Origin: Octadecabacter ascidiaceicola
GTDB lineage: Bacteria > Pseudomonadota > Alphaproteobacteria > Rhodobacterales > Rhodobacteraceae
DNA length: 64,000 nucleotides
Direction: 5' to 3'
NCBI RefSeq assembly: GCF_900185015.1
Contig: NZ_FXYD01000003.1
Coordinates: forward strand, 496,001-560,000
Shown here: in pieces, positions 17,886-26,932 of the stretch
Position numbering within the stretch: the first letter of the stretch is position 1
How the letters are laid out: every line of letters begins with the position of its first letter
The notes under the pieces: model-generated
Told to the model about the DNA's origin: nothing
Database searches by the model: none
Seen by the model: the letters and a program-made list of their open reading frames with translations, nothing else
Position numbers and translations under genes: made by a program

Positions 17886-18998
17886 TTACTCCACCAATTG
17901 AGAATGTGAGACACCATCAGACTCGTTGACTTCGACGTATTGAGCCCTTGGGCCCAGGTCTTCGAACAGATTTCGTTCGGTTCCTGTCATGAAGGCCTGC
18001 GCGCCCAATGTCGTGATTTCTGAATAAAGGGCGGCGCGGCGGTCAGCATCGAGGTGTGCGGCGACCTCGTCTAGCAGCAGGATGGGGGGCGCTCCGAAAT
18101 CATCCGCCAAAGCGCGAGCGTTGGCGAGAATAAGGGAAATGAGAAGCGCCTTCTGTTCGCCAGTCGAGCAATCCTTTGCGGGAACGTCTTTGGCGGCAAA
18201 AACTGCGCCGAGATCCGAGCGGTGCGGACCGATGAGGGTGCGGCCTGCGGCCATGTCGCGGGAACGGCTGCCAGCAAAGGTCGCAAGCAATGCTTCGGGG
18301 TCTTCAAGTGCGTCGCACGCGGGGTCAGAATGCGTGAGGGATAGTGTAGCTGTTGGGAAGGCCGTTTCAGCGGCGGCCTGCGCGGTGGACAGCAATTCAA
18401 GCGCATGCGTTCGGTTACGGTGGATCTGTGCGCCGGACTCAGCCATCTGACGTTCCAGTGCTGCGTACCAATGGGCGTCGCGCACCATGTCCTTGAGGAG
18501 GCGGTTACGTTCGCGCATGGCCTTTTCGTAGGTCAGGACCGCTTCGGCGTGGAGCGGATCAAAGGACAGCGTGGCGCGGTCTAGGAAACGGCGGCGGCCT
18601 TCGGCACCTTCAATCCAAAGGCGGTCCATCGCGGGAATGAGCCAAAGGACGCGCCCGATGCGGCCTAGTGCGACCTGCGCGGCGGCTTTACCATCGATCT
18701 TGGTTTGACGGGACGCGCCATTTTCGGACCACGCTTCGATTTCATGCTGTTGGCTTAATGACGTGAGGTCGGCGGTAACTTTCCAGCCGAGCGCCTCTGG
18801 GCGGCGGGTCATGTCATCGGAACTTGCACGCCGCAGGCCACGGCCTGGTGACAGGATTGAAACCGCTTCGAGGATGTTGGTTTTGCCTGCCCCGTTCGGC
18901 CCATAGATGGCGACCGGACGCCCGTCGAGGTCCAGACTGGCCCGCTTATGCGAGCGGAAATGCGAGAAAGTGAGCCGAGACAGAAAAAGGGCCGACAT
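17886..18998 (-). CDS. recF: DNA replication and repair protein RecF
   Basis: A 370-residue SMC-like ATPase. Walker A is GPNGAGKTN (about 34-42) after the typical LTFSHFRSHKRASLDL start; the signature LIGPHRSDL and CSTGEQKALLISL precede Walker B LLLDEVAAHLD near residue 315. RecF loads RecA at gaps with RecO and RecR. It is the third gene of the dnaA-dnaN-recF set, 48 bp after dnaN. A small hairpin (AAGCGCA/TGCGCTT, 19032-19048) overlaps the dnaN stop. Confidence 0.96.
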   Translation of the reverse strand: MSALFLSRLTFSHFRSHKRASLDLDGRPVAIYGPNGAGKTNILEAVSILSPGRGLRRASSDDMTRRPEALGWKVTADLTSLSQQHEIEAWSENGASRQTKIDGKAAAQVALGRIGRVLWLIPAMDRLWIEGAEGRRRFLDRATLSFDPLHAEAVLTYEKAMRERNRLLKDMVRDAHWYAALERQMAESGAQIHRNRTHALELLSTAQAAAETAFPTATLSLTHSDPACDALEDPEALLATFAGSRSRDMAAGRTLIGPHRSDLGAVFAAKDVPAKDCSTGEQKALLISLILANARALADDFGAPPILLLDEVAAHLDADRRAALYSEITTLGAQAFMTGTERNLFEDLGPRAQYVEVNESDGVSHSQLVE

Positions 18999-19046
18999 TA
19001 TGCGCGGCCCCTTTTCAAATTCTCAATCGTGAAGCGCACCGTGCGC

Positions 19047-20165
19047 TTATACCCGCATTGGCATAACGACGTAGATCGCGCTGGTGTCATTGCCTTCGCG
19101 CATCAGGGTCGGGTCGCCGGATGAGTTGAACATGAACACGGCATTCTCGCGGTCAACTTGGGATGCGATTTCGAGGAGGTACTTGGCGTTGAAGCCGATC
19201 TCGAGGCGTTCGTCGCCGTAAGCCACGGCGAGTTCTTCTTCCGCAGCGCCCGAGTCCGGTGCGTTGACTGACAGGATCAGACGGTCTTCGTCCAGCTGTA
19301 GTTTCACAGCACGGGACCGTTCGGAAGAAACGGTTGCAACACGATCAACGGCCTTGGCGAATTCGGCAGCGTCGACTTCCATTTTGCGGGTGTTCCCTTG
19401 CGGGATCACGCGGGTGTAATCGGGGAAGGTGCCGTCGATAACTTTGGACGTCAGGGTGATGTCAGGTGTGGCGAAACGGATTTTTGTCTCAGACACGGAC
19501 ACGGCGATTTCCATGTCGTCGTCATCCAGAAGCTTGCGCAACTCACCCACAGTTTTGCGCGGCACGATAACGCCTGCCATACCGTCAGCGCCCTCGGGCA
19601 GGTCAGCGTCGATGCGGGCCAAGCGGTGACCGTCAGTCGCGACGCAGCGCAATACCTTGCCGCCATCGGATTCGGAGACGTGCATGTAAACACCGTTGAG
19701 GTAGTACCGGGTTTCCTCAGTCGAAATCGCGAATTTGGATTTGTCGAACAGACGACGCAGGACTGGCGCGGGGCACGCGAAGTTTGCGGCGTAGTCGGAT
19801 GTTGCCATCACAGGGAAGTCTTCCTTAGGCAAAGTCGCGAGAGAGAAGTTGGAGCGGCCTGCTTCGATGGTCAAACGGCCGGATGCGCTGTCTTCGGTCA
19901 GCGTCACAAGCGCGCCGTCTGGAAGTTTGCGGACAATTTCGTTCAGTGTCACTGCGGAGACCGTCGTAGCCCCTGCCCGTTCAACAACGGCTGCGGCTTT
20001 GTCGACGACTTCGATGTCGAGGTCTGTCGCGCGGAATGTGGCTTCGGCACCTTCGGCTTCGATCAATACATTTGCGAGGATCGGGATCGTGTTGCGGCGT
20101 TCCACAACGGATTGAGCTTGTGCCACGGCTTTAAGCAGTGTTGCGCGTTCGATGCTGAGTTTCAT
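19047..20165 (-). CDS. dnaN: DNA polymerase III beta sliding clamp
   Basis: A 372-residue clamp with three repeated domains. The start MKLSIERATLLKAVAQAQSVVERRNTIPILANVLIEA and the end NDTSAIYVVMPMRV are diagnostic of DnaN, as is YYLNGVYMHV in the middle. The dimeric ring tethers polymerase III to DNA. The gene lies 81 bp after dnaA on the same strand and before recF, the conserved order. Confidence 0.98.
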   Translation of the reverse strand: MKLSIERATLLKAVAQAQSVVERRNTIPILANVLIEAEGAEATFRATDLDIEVVDKAAAVVERAGATTVSAVTLNEIVRKLPDGALVTLTEDSASGRLTIEAGRSNFSLATLPKEDFPVMATSDYAANFACPAPVLRRLFDKSKFAISTEETRYYLNGVYMHVSESDGGKVLRCVATDGHRLARIDADLPEGADGMAGVIVPRKTVGELRKLLDDDDMEIAVSVSETKIRFATPDITLTSKVIDGTFPDYTRVIPQGNTRKMEVDAAEFAKAVDRVATVSSERSRAVKLQLDEDRLILSVNAPDSGAAEEELAVAYGDERLEIGFNAKYLLEIASQVDRENAVFMFNSSGDPTLMREGNDTSAIYVVMPMRV

Positions 20166-20246
20166 GGCTTGTCTCCGCTAGTGATGCCCGCAAGGTGTCG
20201 GGACGCCAAAACTAGCGGATTTTAGCCCATCCACAAGGGTTTAATG

Positions 20247-21587
20247 CTAGTCTTCGAGCGCGCGACGCAGCATTTCCAGATCATCGGCAATTTGGCTGTC
20301 AGATTGGCGTAGTTCATCAATTTTACGCACACCGTGCATGATCGTCGTGTGGTCGCGCTTACCGAACTTGCGGCCGATTTCGGGCAGGCTGCGGCTGGTG
20401 AGCTGTTTGCACAACCACATTGCGACCTGACGCGGGCGGGCCAGCGTGCGCGTGCGCTTTGGGCCGAGCATATCTGACAGGCGAATGTCGTAGTGTTCAG
20501 ACACCTTGCGCTGAATTTCTTCGATGGTGAGTTTGCGATCAGAAGCACGCAGAATGTCGGAGAGGCAATCCTGTGCCATCTCAACAGAAACGGTGCGACC
20601 CACGAGGGACGCCAGCGCGTAAAGGCGGTTCAAGGCGCCTTCAAGAACGCGGACGTTGCTGGAAATGCGGTGCGCGAGGAATTCAAGAACGCCCGTGGCG
20701 ATTTCGACGCCGGGGTAGACGTTGACGAACATTTCTTGCTTGGCATGCAGGATGCCGAGGCGGAGTTCGTAGTCTGTCGGGTGCAGGTCGACGACGAGGC
20801 CACACTGGAGACGGGATTTGATACGCTCGGACAGGTCGCGGATTTCACCAGGTGCGCGGTCAGCGGAAATGATGATCTGTTTGCCTTGGTCCACCAGCGC
20901 GTTGAACGTATGGAAGAATTCCTCTTGTGTGGATTCTTTGCCTTCAAGGAACTGGATGTCATCGACCATCAGTACGTCGACGGAACGGAAGTGCTGTTTG
21001 AAGTCCATCATCTTGCGATCCCGTAGCGCGGAGATGAAGCGGTAGATGAACTGATCGGCGGAGACGTAAAGCACGTTAAGGTCAGGGCGTTTTTCGCCGA
21101 GCTCGTGTGCGATGGCGTGCATCAGGTGCGTTTTACCAAGACCAACGCCGCCATAAAGGAACAGTGGATTGAAGGTGGTTGGACCCCCTTCAGCAACGCG
21201 TTTGGCAGCAGCGTGAGCGAGCTCGTTCGGTTTACCGACGACGAAGCTGTCGAAGGTGAAACGCTGATCGGGCTGCGCATCGGACTGAGCGTTCGCGGGT
21301 TTGCTTTCAACGGGTTTGGCCACGGGCTTGGCCGGAGTGTTAGCAGCACCTTCAACGTCAAACGCGAGGCGCTGAACGGCCATGCCATGACGGTTGAGGT
21401 GGTAGATGATTTGGTCGCCGTAAGTCTTGCCGACATAGTCGCCGACGAAAGGGCTTGGGGCGCCAAGACGTGCAACGCCTTCGGAAGCTGTCACGAGTGT
21501 CAGCGGTTCAATCCAACTTTTGTAATTGCCTGCGCCGATAGCCGCACGCATGTCCGATTTCACCTTGTCCCACTGCACGTTCGTCAT
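20247..21587 (-). CDS. dnaA: chromosomal replication initiator protein DnaA
   Basis: A 446-residue initiator. Domain I is WDKVKSDMRAAIGAGNYKSWIEPL; domain II is a short Pro/Lys/Asp-rich linker; domain III is the AAA+ ATPase with Walker A LYGGVGLGKTHLMHAI and Walker B VDVLMVDDIQFLEGK; domain IV has the DnaA-box-binding signature KRDHTTIMHGVRKI near the end. It opens the origin with ATP bound. The leader of more than 500 bp back to rpsT shows no clear cluster of TTATNCACA boxes, so the origin is probably elsewhere. Confidence 0.98.
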   Translation of the reverse strand: MTNVQWDKVKSDMRAAIGAGNYKSWIEPLTLVTASEGVARLGAPSPFVGDYVGKTYGDQIIYHLNRHGMAVQRLAFDVEGAANTPAKPVAKPVESKPANAQSDAQPDQRFTFDSFVVGKPNELAHAAAKRVAEGGPTTFNPLFLYGGVGLGKTHLMHAIAHELGEKRPDLNVLYVSADQFIYRFISALRDRKMMDFKQHFRSVDVLMVDDIQFLEGKESTQEEFFHTFNALVDQGKQIIISADRAPGEIRDLSERIKSRLQCGLVVDLHPTDYELRLGILHAKQEMFVNVYPGVEIATGVLEFLAHRISSNVRVLEGALNRLYALASLVGRTVSVEMAQDCLSDILRASDRKLTIEEIQRKVSEHYDIRLSDMLGPKRTRTLARPRQVAMWLCKQLTSRSLPEIGRKFGKRDHTTIMHGVRKIDELRQSDSQIADDLEMLRRALED

Positions 21588-22080
21588 ACTGTCCCCGTTG
21601 TCCTGTTCTTAGTTGCTCGCGTGGCTGCCACCACCGTTAGCGCCCCATCTGTTCCCCGCAGCCCGCAAGATAGACGCACCGCAAATACCCTTGCGGAGGC
21701 TTGTCTTGCTTCTATGCGTTGAGCCCGCTGCACCAAGAGAAAACGTCTCGGAGACAGCAGGCGCTGGAGAATGAGCGGTCGACAGACTGCGCTAAAAGGC
21801 TCCCACACCTTCGCGCATCAAATTGTCAAAACATGGTTCGGTTCACGACCGTTTTGCACCAACCTACTGTTGTGTAGATCTCGGCGCTTTCCACGTTTTA
21901 AAGTACCACGCTCCCCCAGGAACAAAATGAATCACTCAGCAAAACTAGCCGTGTGTCGTGCTTCATTTCAACAGCGTTGATGGTCTTGACAGAGCTAGGG
22001 ATGAAACGAATCTGATCAACCTTTGAATCTCAACGAAAAGTCGTAACCCATGGTGACAAAAATGAGACCGCAAAAACAAA
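21588..22080. other. dnaA leader region without a recognised gene
   Basis: About 490 bp between the dnaA start and the rpsT terminator. I find no convincing gene, no cluster of DnaA boxes and no clear AT-rich unwinding element. A minus-strand TTGACA (21823-21828) could be a -35 for dnaA, but no good -10 follows at the right distance. Confidence 0.5.
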
Positions 22081-22101
22081 AGGCGGCCCAGTGGACCGCC
22101 T
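22081..22101 (-). terminator. terminator of rpsT
   Basis: Read on the minus strand, AGGCGGTCC-ACT-GGGCCGCCT forms an 8-9 bp stem (one G-T pair) followed by TTTGTTTTTG, 38 bases after the rpsT stop. Confidence 0.8.
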
Positions 22102-22138
22102 AAAGTTGAAAAAATTTAAGAATCGGTAGGGCCCGAAA

Positions 22139-22402
22139 TTAAGCGATCGCTTTAACGCGTGCGCTCAGGCGGGACATTTTGCGTGCCGCTGTGTTCTTGT
22201 GGAAAACGCCCTTGGAAACGCCGCGCATCAATTCAGGCTGGAGAGCGCGAACAGCTGCTGCTGCTGCTTCTTTGTCGCCGGACTCAATCGCTTCTTCAGC
22301 TTTGCGCAGGAATGTGCGGATACGGGAGCGGCGTGCTTTGTTTACTTGAAAACGTGCTTCGTTCTGACGTGCACGCTTTTTAGCCTGTGGAGTATTTGCC
22401 AT
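22139..22402 (-). CDS. rpsT: 30S ribosomal protein S20
   Basis: An 87-residue, strongly basic and helical protein. It starts [34 protein letters not shown] and ends [17 protein letters not shown], the standard S20 pattern. It binds 16S rRNA in the 30S subunit. ATG at 22402 is preceded by GAAAGAGA. It is upstream of dnaA on the same strand with its own terminator, a common arrangement in alphaproteobacteria. Confidence 0.97.
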   Translation of the reverse strand: MANTPQAKKRARQNEARFQVNKARRSRIRTFLRKAEEAIESGDKEAAAAAVRALQPELMRGVSKGVFHKNTAARKMSRLSARVKAIA

Positions 22403-22559
22403 GTGTTCAGTCTCTTTCGGTTCGTGTGTTCAAATTTCTATAACGCACGTCAGCCGCCGGGTTCACTGAACCGGTTGATTCGAGCCATAGCGGGCTACAC
22501 GCGCATTTCAGCGCTGCGTATAGGCCGTAGCCTCGCGTATTGCAAACTTCTATTTCGCG

Positions 22560-22984
22560 TTAGGGAATGAAGGTCGATAGAAGTGACCGCAGCGTGGTTT
22601 CGAATGGGCCGTCTGCAACACCCGCAATGAGCGCGATCTGAGATTTGACGGTTTTCTTGAACGGCATCACGAGGGAACCATCGGCAACTGCATTTTCCAG
22701 AAGTGCTGTGTGACCGATCAGAACGCCGACGCCCGCCTTGGCCTCGTCAACAGCCATAGAATAGAGAGAGAAGCGTGGGCCGTCTTCGGGGCGAGCCAAA
22801 GGTGCGCGACGCTCGGGAGGGCGGGGATTGTAACAGTCCGGTCTTTTGAAATGTCGCGAAGGCTGCGAACGGCCAGCCCGAGTGCATCTGCCGCTGCGGC
22901 GAACCCACCCAATCGCGCCGCTGCTTCGAACGCGCGCAAGGCATTGAGGGGTGGCCCTTTTGGGCGTGGCGGTACTACTGGCAT
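22560..22984 (-). pseudogene. decayed LysR-family (GcvA-like) regulator
   Basis: Two frames together give the pieces of a LysR regulator. From 22984 the minus strand reads PPLNALRAFEAAARLGGFAAAADALGL, the start of a GcvA-like HTH, then jumps to VTIPALPSVAHLWLAPK, which belongs to the beginning of the ligand domain, so most of the HTH and linker are gone. In another frame, DGPRFSLYSMAVDEAKAGVGVLIGHTALLENAVADG to the stop at 22560 is the C-terminal part of the ligand domain. At least two deletions, one changing frame, have occurred. A normal protein would be about 300 residues. It is divergent from the SHMT-like gene, its probable former target. Confidence 0.75.
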
Positions 22985-23084
22985 TTTCTAGCCTTAGTTT
23001 TTCTAATCGCATTCACGTGGTAATCTGCTTTGCGCCACAAAGAAAGACGTTCCATGATCGACACAGCATCATAGGGAGATTGAG

Positions 23085-24395
23085 ATGGGACTGGCCAAAC
23101 GTACATGGGTGCCTGCGGGTTGCGAAACACGCGTGCAGTCAATCGCGGATAATGTCGGCAGTTCAGCGAGCGTGTTGGCGCGGCTGGATGCGCTTGTGAC
23201 TGAAAACCGCGACATACATGAAAAGGCCTGTTTCAATCTCAACCCTGCGACCAACGTTATGAACCCGCGTGCCGAGGCGATGTTGGCATCCGGTATCGGG
23301 TCGCGGCCGTCGTTGGGGTATCCTGGAGATAAATACGAAATGGGCTTGGAGGCGATCGAGGAAATCGAGGTCATTACCGCTGCGCTTTGTGCTGAAGTGT
23401 TTGATGCAGAGTTTGCGGAAATCCGTGTACCGTCTGGCGCGATTGCAAACCTGTATGGATTCATGGCGACGTGTAAGGCAGGCGATACAATCATCGCGCC
23501 GCCCGCATCTGTTGGCGGACATGTGACGCATCATTTGGCGGGATGCGCTGGGTTGTTCGGGCTGCGTACAATTGAGGCCCCTGTTTTAGCGGACGGGTAC
23601 ACCATTGATGCAGGCGCGTTGATGGGTGTCGCGCAAAAGGAAAAGCCCAAGCTGATCACAGTGGGATCGAGTTTGAACCTTGATGAGCATCCGGTGCGGA
23701 AAATTCGTGCTGTTGCGGATGCCGTTGGCGCCAAGGTGATGTTTGATGCAGCCCATCAATGCGGGATTATTGCGGGCAAAGCGTGGCGTGATCCGTTGGC
23801 AGAGGGTGCGCATTTCATGACGATGTCGACCTATAAATCCCTTGGCGGGCCTGCGGGTGGTTTGATCGTTACGAATGATGCGCAGATGGCTGAGGCGTTT
23901 GACGCGATTGCGTTTCCGGGAATGACAGCGAACTTTGATGCGGCGAAATCAGCGGCAATGGCGGTGACGATGCTGGATTGGCGCGATCATGGGCAAGCCT
24001 ATGCGGCCAAAATGATCGAGGTCGCGCAAGGGTTGGCGGCTGCGTTGATGACGCGCGGTGTTCCCGTGTTTGAAACGGCAAATGGCGCGACGTCTAGCCA
24101 CCAGTTCGCAGTTCGCGCCGCGGGTTATGGCGGTGGGCAAGCTGCATCAAAGCAGTTGCGCAAGGCGGGCTTTTTGGCTTGCGGGATTGGATTGCCGATT
24201 GAAGACGTTGCGGGCGACATGAACGGATTGCGGATTGGCACGCCGGAACTGGTCCGCTGGGGTGTGGATATGGAACACGTTGACCAGATGGCAGATTTGA
24301 TTGCCGAAGCGCTGGGCAGCAATGACCCGTCAGCGATGGCCCCGCGCGTACGTGACTGGCGCGAGACGTTCGATAAGCTACACTATATTACGTAG
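23085..24395 (+). CDS. serine hydroxymethyltransferase-like PLP enzyme
   Basis: A 436-residue fold-type I PLP enzyme of the GlyA family. GYPGDKYEMG near residue 79 corresponds to the 'EGYPG.RYYGG' motif, SGAIANLYGF to the cofactor turn, MFDAAHQCGIIAG to the D-A-x-H PLP-stacking segment, and MSTYKSLGGPAGG to the Schiff-base Lys loop. In GlyA that loop is TTTHKTLRGPRGG; here Tyr replaces His and Gly replaces Arg. It is therefore probably a divergent paralogue acting on a related amino acid such as 2-methylserine rather than housekeeping GlyA. AGGGAGATTGAG precedes ATG 23085. The adjacent regulator gene is broken. Confidence 0.75.
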   Translation: MGLAKRTWVPAGCETRVQSIADNVGSSASVLARLDALVTENRDIHEKACFNLNPATNVMNPRAEAMLASGIGSRPSLGYPGDKYEMGLEAIEEIEVITAALCAEVFDAEFAEIRVPSGAIANLYGFMATCKAGDTIIAPPASVGGHVTHHLAGCAGLFGLRTIEAPVLADGYTIDAGALMGVAQKEKPKLITVGSSLNLDEHPVRKIRAVADAVGAKVMFDAAHQCGIIAGKAWRDPLAEGAHFMTMSTYKSLGGPAGGLIVTNDAQMAEAFDAIAFPGMTANFDAAKSAAMAVTMLDWRDHGQAYAAKMIEVAQGLAAALMTRGVPVFETANGATSSHQFAVRAAGYGGGQAASKQLRKAGFLACGIGLPIEDVAGDMNGLRIGTPELVRWGVDMEHVDQMADLIAEALGSNDPSAMAPRVRDWRETFDKLHYIT

Positions 24396-24411
24396 GTTAT
24401 ATTACGTAGGT
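24384..24411. repeat. 14-bp perfect tandem duplication at convergent stops
   Basis: TATATTACGTAGGT occurs twice in tandem (24384-24397, 24398-24411). The first copy contains the TAG of the SHMT-like gene and the second ends at the stop codon of the enoyl-CoA hydratase gene. It looks like a recent slippage duplication. Confidence 0.85.
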
Positions 24412-25187
24412 TATTTGTCGCGGAACTGTGGTTCGCGTTTTTCAATGTAAGACCCCATGCCCTCGGCCTGATCTTCGGTAGAGAACAGGGCTTGGAACAT
24501 GCGGCGTTCATAATTGACGCCTTCGGCGAGGGTCGTTTCATAAGCGCGGTTAACGGTGTCTTTAACGGCCATCGTTGCGAGTAGAGACTTTTCTGCGATC
24601 TTTTGTGCTGCGGCCATGGCTTCGTCTTTGAGCTTTTTGGGGGAAACAACGCGGCTCACAAGACCGGATGCTTCCGCTTCTTCGGCGTTCATGAAGCGGC
24701 CCGTTAGATGCATATCCATTGATTTCGACTTGCCCACGTAGCGCGTGAGGCGCTGAGTGCCGCCGATTCCTGCGATAACACCGAGGTTGATTTCCGGCTG
24801 GCCGAATTTTGCGTTGTCTGCGGCGATAATGAAATCGCACATCATCGCCAGTTCACATCCGCCGCCCAGCGCGTAGCCGGAAACGGCTGCAATGATAGGC
24901 TTGCGAACGCGCAGAAAGCGGTCTGATTCATCACCAAAGAAGTTGGCGCGGTACATGTCGACGAAGGATTTGTCGGCCATTTCTTTGATATCAGCGCCCG
25001 CAGCGAAGGCTTTTTCTGAACCTGTAAGAACAATGCAGCGCACTTTGTCGGATGCGTCAGCGTCTTCAACCGCACTCGCCAGTTCACCCAAAAGCTTTGA
25101 ATTCAATGCGTTGAGGGCATCCGGACGGTTGAGAGTGATAAGCGCGACGTCGTCCGCGATTTCGACAATGATGGTTTCATAGGCCAT
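24411..25187 (-). CDS. enoyl-CoA hydratase
   Basis: A 258-residue crotonase-fold enzyme hydrating 2-trans-enoyl-CoA in fatty-acid beta-oxidation. The oxyanion-hole stretch AFAAGADIKEM (near 62) and the ALGGGCELAMMCDFIIAADNAKFGQPEINLGVIAGIGGTQRL block contain both catalytic Glu residues in the expected places (about 112 and 132). The C-terminus SYIEKREPQF is the usual ending. ATG 25187 (MAYETI) with GGAGC upstream was chosen; a longer reading begins at 25247 but lacks family similarity. Confidence 0.93.
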   Translation of the reverse strand: MAYETIIVEIADDVALITLNRPDALNALNSKLLGELASAVEDADASDKVRCIVLTGSEKAFAAGADIKEMADKSFVDMYRANFFGDESDRFLRVRKPIIAAVSGYALGGGCELAMMCDFIIAADNAKFGQPEINLGVIAGIGGTQRLTRYVGKSKSMDMHLTGRFMNAEEAEASGLVSRVVSPKKLKDEAMAAAQKIAEKSLLATMAVKDTVNRAYETTLAEGVNYERRMFQALFSTEDQAEGMGSYIEKREPQFRDK

Positions 25188-25248
25188 TTGAAACAGCTCC
25201 GCTTGTTCATGAGCGTTCAGGCTTACCAAAGCCACGGGCGCAATCAAG

Positions 25249-26100
25249 CTATCTTTGACATTTAGGGCAGTAGAATGTTGAGCGGCCAGATTGGGTTATG
25301 CGGGCAATTGTACCGCCACAGTCAGGTGTTTGGCAGGGGTCGTTTTCACGGTCATAGGCTTGAAAACCATGTTGAAAATAGCCCAATTCCCCATCCGCTT
25401 GGCGATAATCCTTGAGCGATGAGCCCCCTGCGGCGATTGCTTCGGACAGAACATCACGGATAATGGGGACGAGGGACGCGATGCGCTTTTTTGACAAGTC
25501 TTTTGCTTTGCGGGTCGGGTTGATGTGGGCGCGAAACAGGACTTCGCAGACGTAAATATTCCCGAGGCCCGCAACGACATGCTGATCCAATAGTGCGGTT
25601 TTGATCGGCATGTTTCGCTTGGAAAGTGCGACGCAAAGGTAGGATTCGTTAAAGTCGTTGCCTAGCGGTTCAGGGCCGATTGATTCGATCAACCAGTGTT
25701 CATCCAGCATCGCAGTGTTTGCGAGGTCCATTGCACCGAAACGCCGTGCATCGTTGAACGTAACACGCGCGCCGTTGTCCATGTGAAAGACAACGTGATC
25801 GTGTTTTGCGGGTGCTGGGTGGTCATGATGGAACTGACCGAGCGGATCACCGGACACGGTCATTCTACCTGACATACCAAGATGAATAATGAGGGTTTCG
25901 CCAGTGCTAAGGTCCGCGAGGATGTATTTGGACCGGCGACGTAACGCAGTAACTTTGGCACCCGTTAGCCGGTCGGCCATGTTTTCAGGAAAAGGCCAAC
26001 GAAGGTCGGCGCGGTTCACATCAGCGCGGGCGATGACCTGCCCCTCCATTGAAGGGGCAAGACCACGTCGGACGGTTTCGACTTCGGGTAGTTCAGGCAT
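25249..26100 (-). CDS. mutM: formamidopyrimidine-DNA glycosylase
   Basis: A 283-residue bifunctional glycosylase/AP lyase that removes 8-oxoguanine. The mature N-terminus [13 protein letters not shown] supplies the catalytic Pro and Glu. HLGMSGRM and the helix-two-turn-helix around [18 protein letters not shown] are present, and the C-terminal zinc finger is C-x4-C...C-x2-C (CQTPDCGG ... YCPKC). ATG 26100 was chosen because the Pro must follow the initiator Met; longer readings cannot be active starts. It is divergent from ubiE by 84 bp. Confidence 0.97.
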   Translation of the reverse strand: MPELPEVETVRRGLAPSMEGQVIARADVNRADLRWPFPENMADRLTGAKVTALRRRSKYILADLSTGETLIIHLGMSGRMTVSGDPLGQFHHDHPAPAKHDHVVFHMDNGARVTFNDARRFGAMDLANTAMLDEHWLIESIGPEPLGNDFNESYLCVALSKRNMPIKTALLDQHVVAGLGNIYVCEVLFRAHINPTRKAKDLSKKRIASLVPIIRDVLSEAIAAGGSSLKDYRQADGELGYFQHGFQAYDRENDPCQTPDCGGTIARITQSGRSTFYCPKCQR

Positions 26101-26184
26101 CTGCACACCCCGCGCTGATTTGGCCGTTTGTATCTGAGTGTTGGACGCTATATCTGCAAAGTAAGCTACGCAAGGTACCCTACA

Positions 26185-26931
26185 ATGACGGACAATCAGA
26201 CAACGCATTTCGGTTTTGAAACCGTGCCGGAAGGCGACAAAGCGGGCCTAGTGCAGGGCGTGTTTTCAAGTGTTGCCAGCAAATATGACGTGATGAATGA
26301 CGCCATGAGCCTTGGTATCCATCGCATCTGGAAGGATGCGATGATGGATTGGCTTGCGCCGCGCGAGGGGCAAAAGCTGCTGGATGTTGCTGGCGGCACG
26401 GGGGATATTTCGTTCCGTTTTCTAAAACGCGCGAAGGTTGGGCATGCCACGGTGTTGGACCTGACCGAACCTATGTTGATCGAAGGGCGCAAACGCGCTG
26501 AAGCGGCGCAATTGGACACGTCGCTCGATTGGGTTGTGGGGGACGCGATGGCGCTGCCGTTTGAGGACAACACGTTTGACGTTTACACGATCAGCTTTGG
26601 CATTCGAAACGTCACGCGCCCGCAAGAGGCGCTGAACGAGGCCTACCGTGTTTTGAAACCGGGCGGTCGTTTGATGGTTTTGGAGTTCAACCGGATTCCA
26701 AACGACATGCTGCAAAAGATGTATGACGTCTATTCGTTCAACGCGATTCCGGTGATGGGTAAGGTCATCACGGGGGACCGCGACAGTTATCAGTATCTGG
26801 TCGAATCGATCCGCAAGTTCCCAGATCAGGATACGTTCCTTGGGATGGTGAAGGAGGCGGGGTTTGATAATGCAAAGTACCGCAACCTGAGCCTCGGGAT
26901 TGCGTGTCTGCATTCCGGTTGGAAGTTGTAG
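26185..26931 (+). CDS. ubiE: ubiquinone/menaquinone biosynthesis C-methyltransferase
   Basis: A 248-residue class I SAM methyltransferase. After [21 protein letters not shown], the ubiE signature [18 protein letters not shown] appears, then the SAM motif [13 protein letters not shown] (about 65-77) and [31 protein letters not shown]. It methylates the quinone ring carbon in ubiquinone synthesis. ATG 26185 was chosen over an in-frame ATG at 26128 that overlaps mutM's control region. The stop lies one base before the ubiB start, so the two are one operon. Confidence 0.97.
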   Translation: MTDNQTTHFGFETVPEGDKAGLVQGVFSSVASKYDVMNDAMSLGIHRIWKDAMMDWLAPREGQKLLDVAGGTGDISFRFLKRAKVGHATVLDLTEPMLIEGRKRAEAAQLDTSLDWVVGDAMALPFEDNTFDVYTISFGIRNVTRPQEALNEAYRVLKPGGRLMVLEFNRIPNDMLQKMYDVYSFNAIPVMGKVITGDRDSYQYLVESIRKFPDQDTFLGMVKEAGFDNAKYRNLSLGIACLHSGWKL

Positions 26932-26932
26932 C

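Noticed and set aside
19398-20225. 275-codon plus-strand frame opposite dnaN
   Set aside because: Exactly antisense to dnaN, no domain pattern, no ribosome binding site.
21588-22138. Chromosomal origin (oriC) upstream of dnaA
   Set aside because: No cluster of TTATNCACA boxes and no clear AT-rich unwinding region; dnaA is often not at oriC in alphaproteobacteria.
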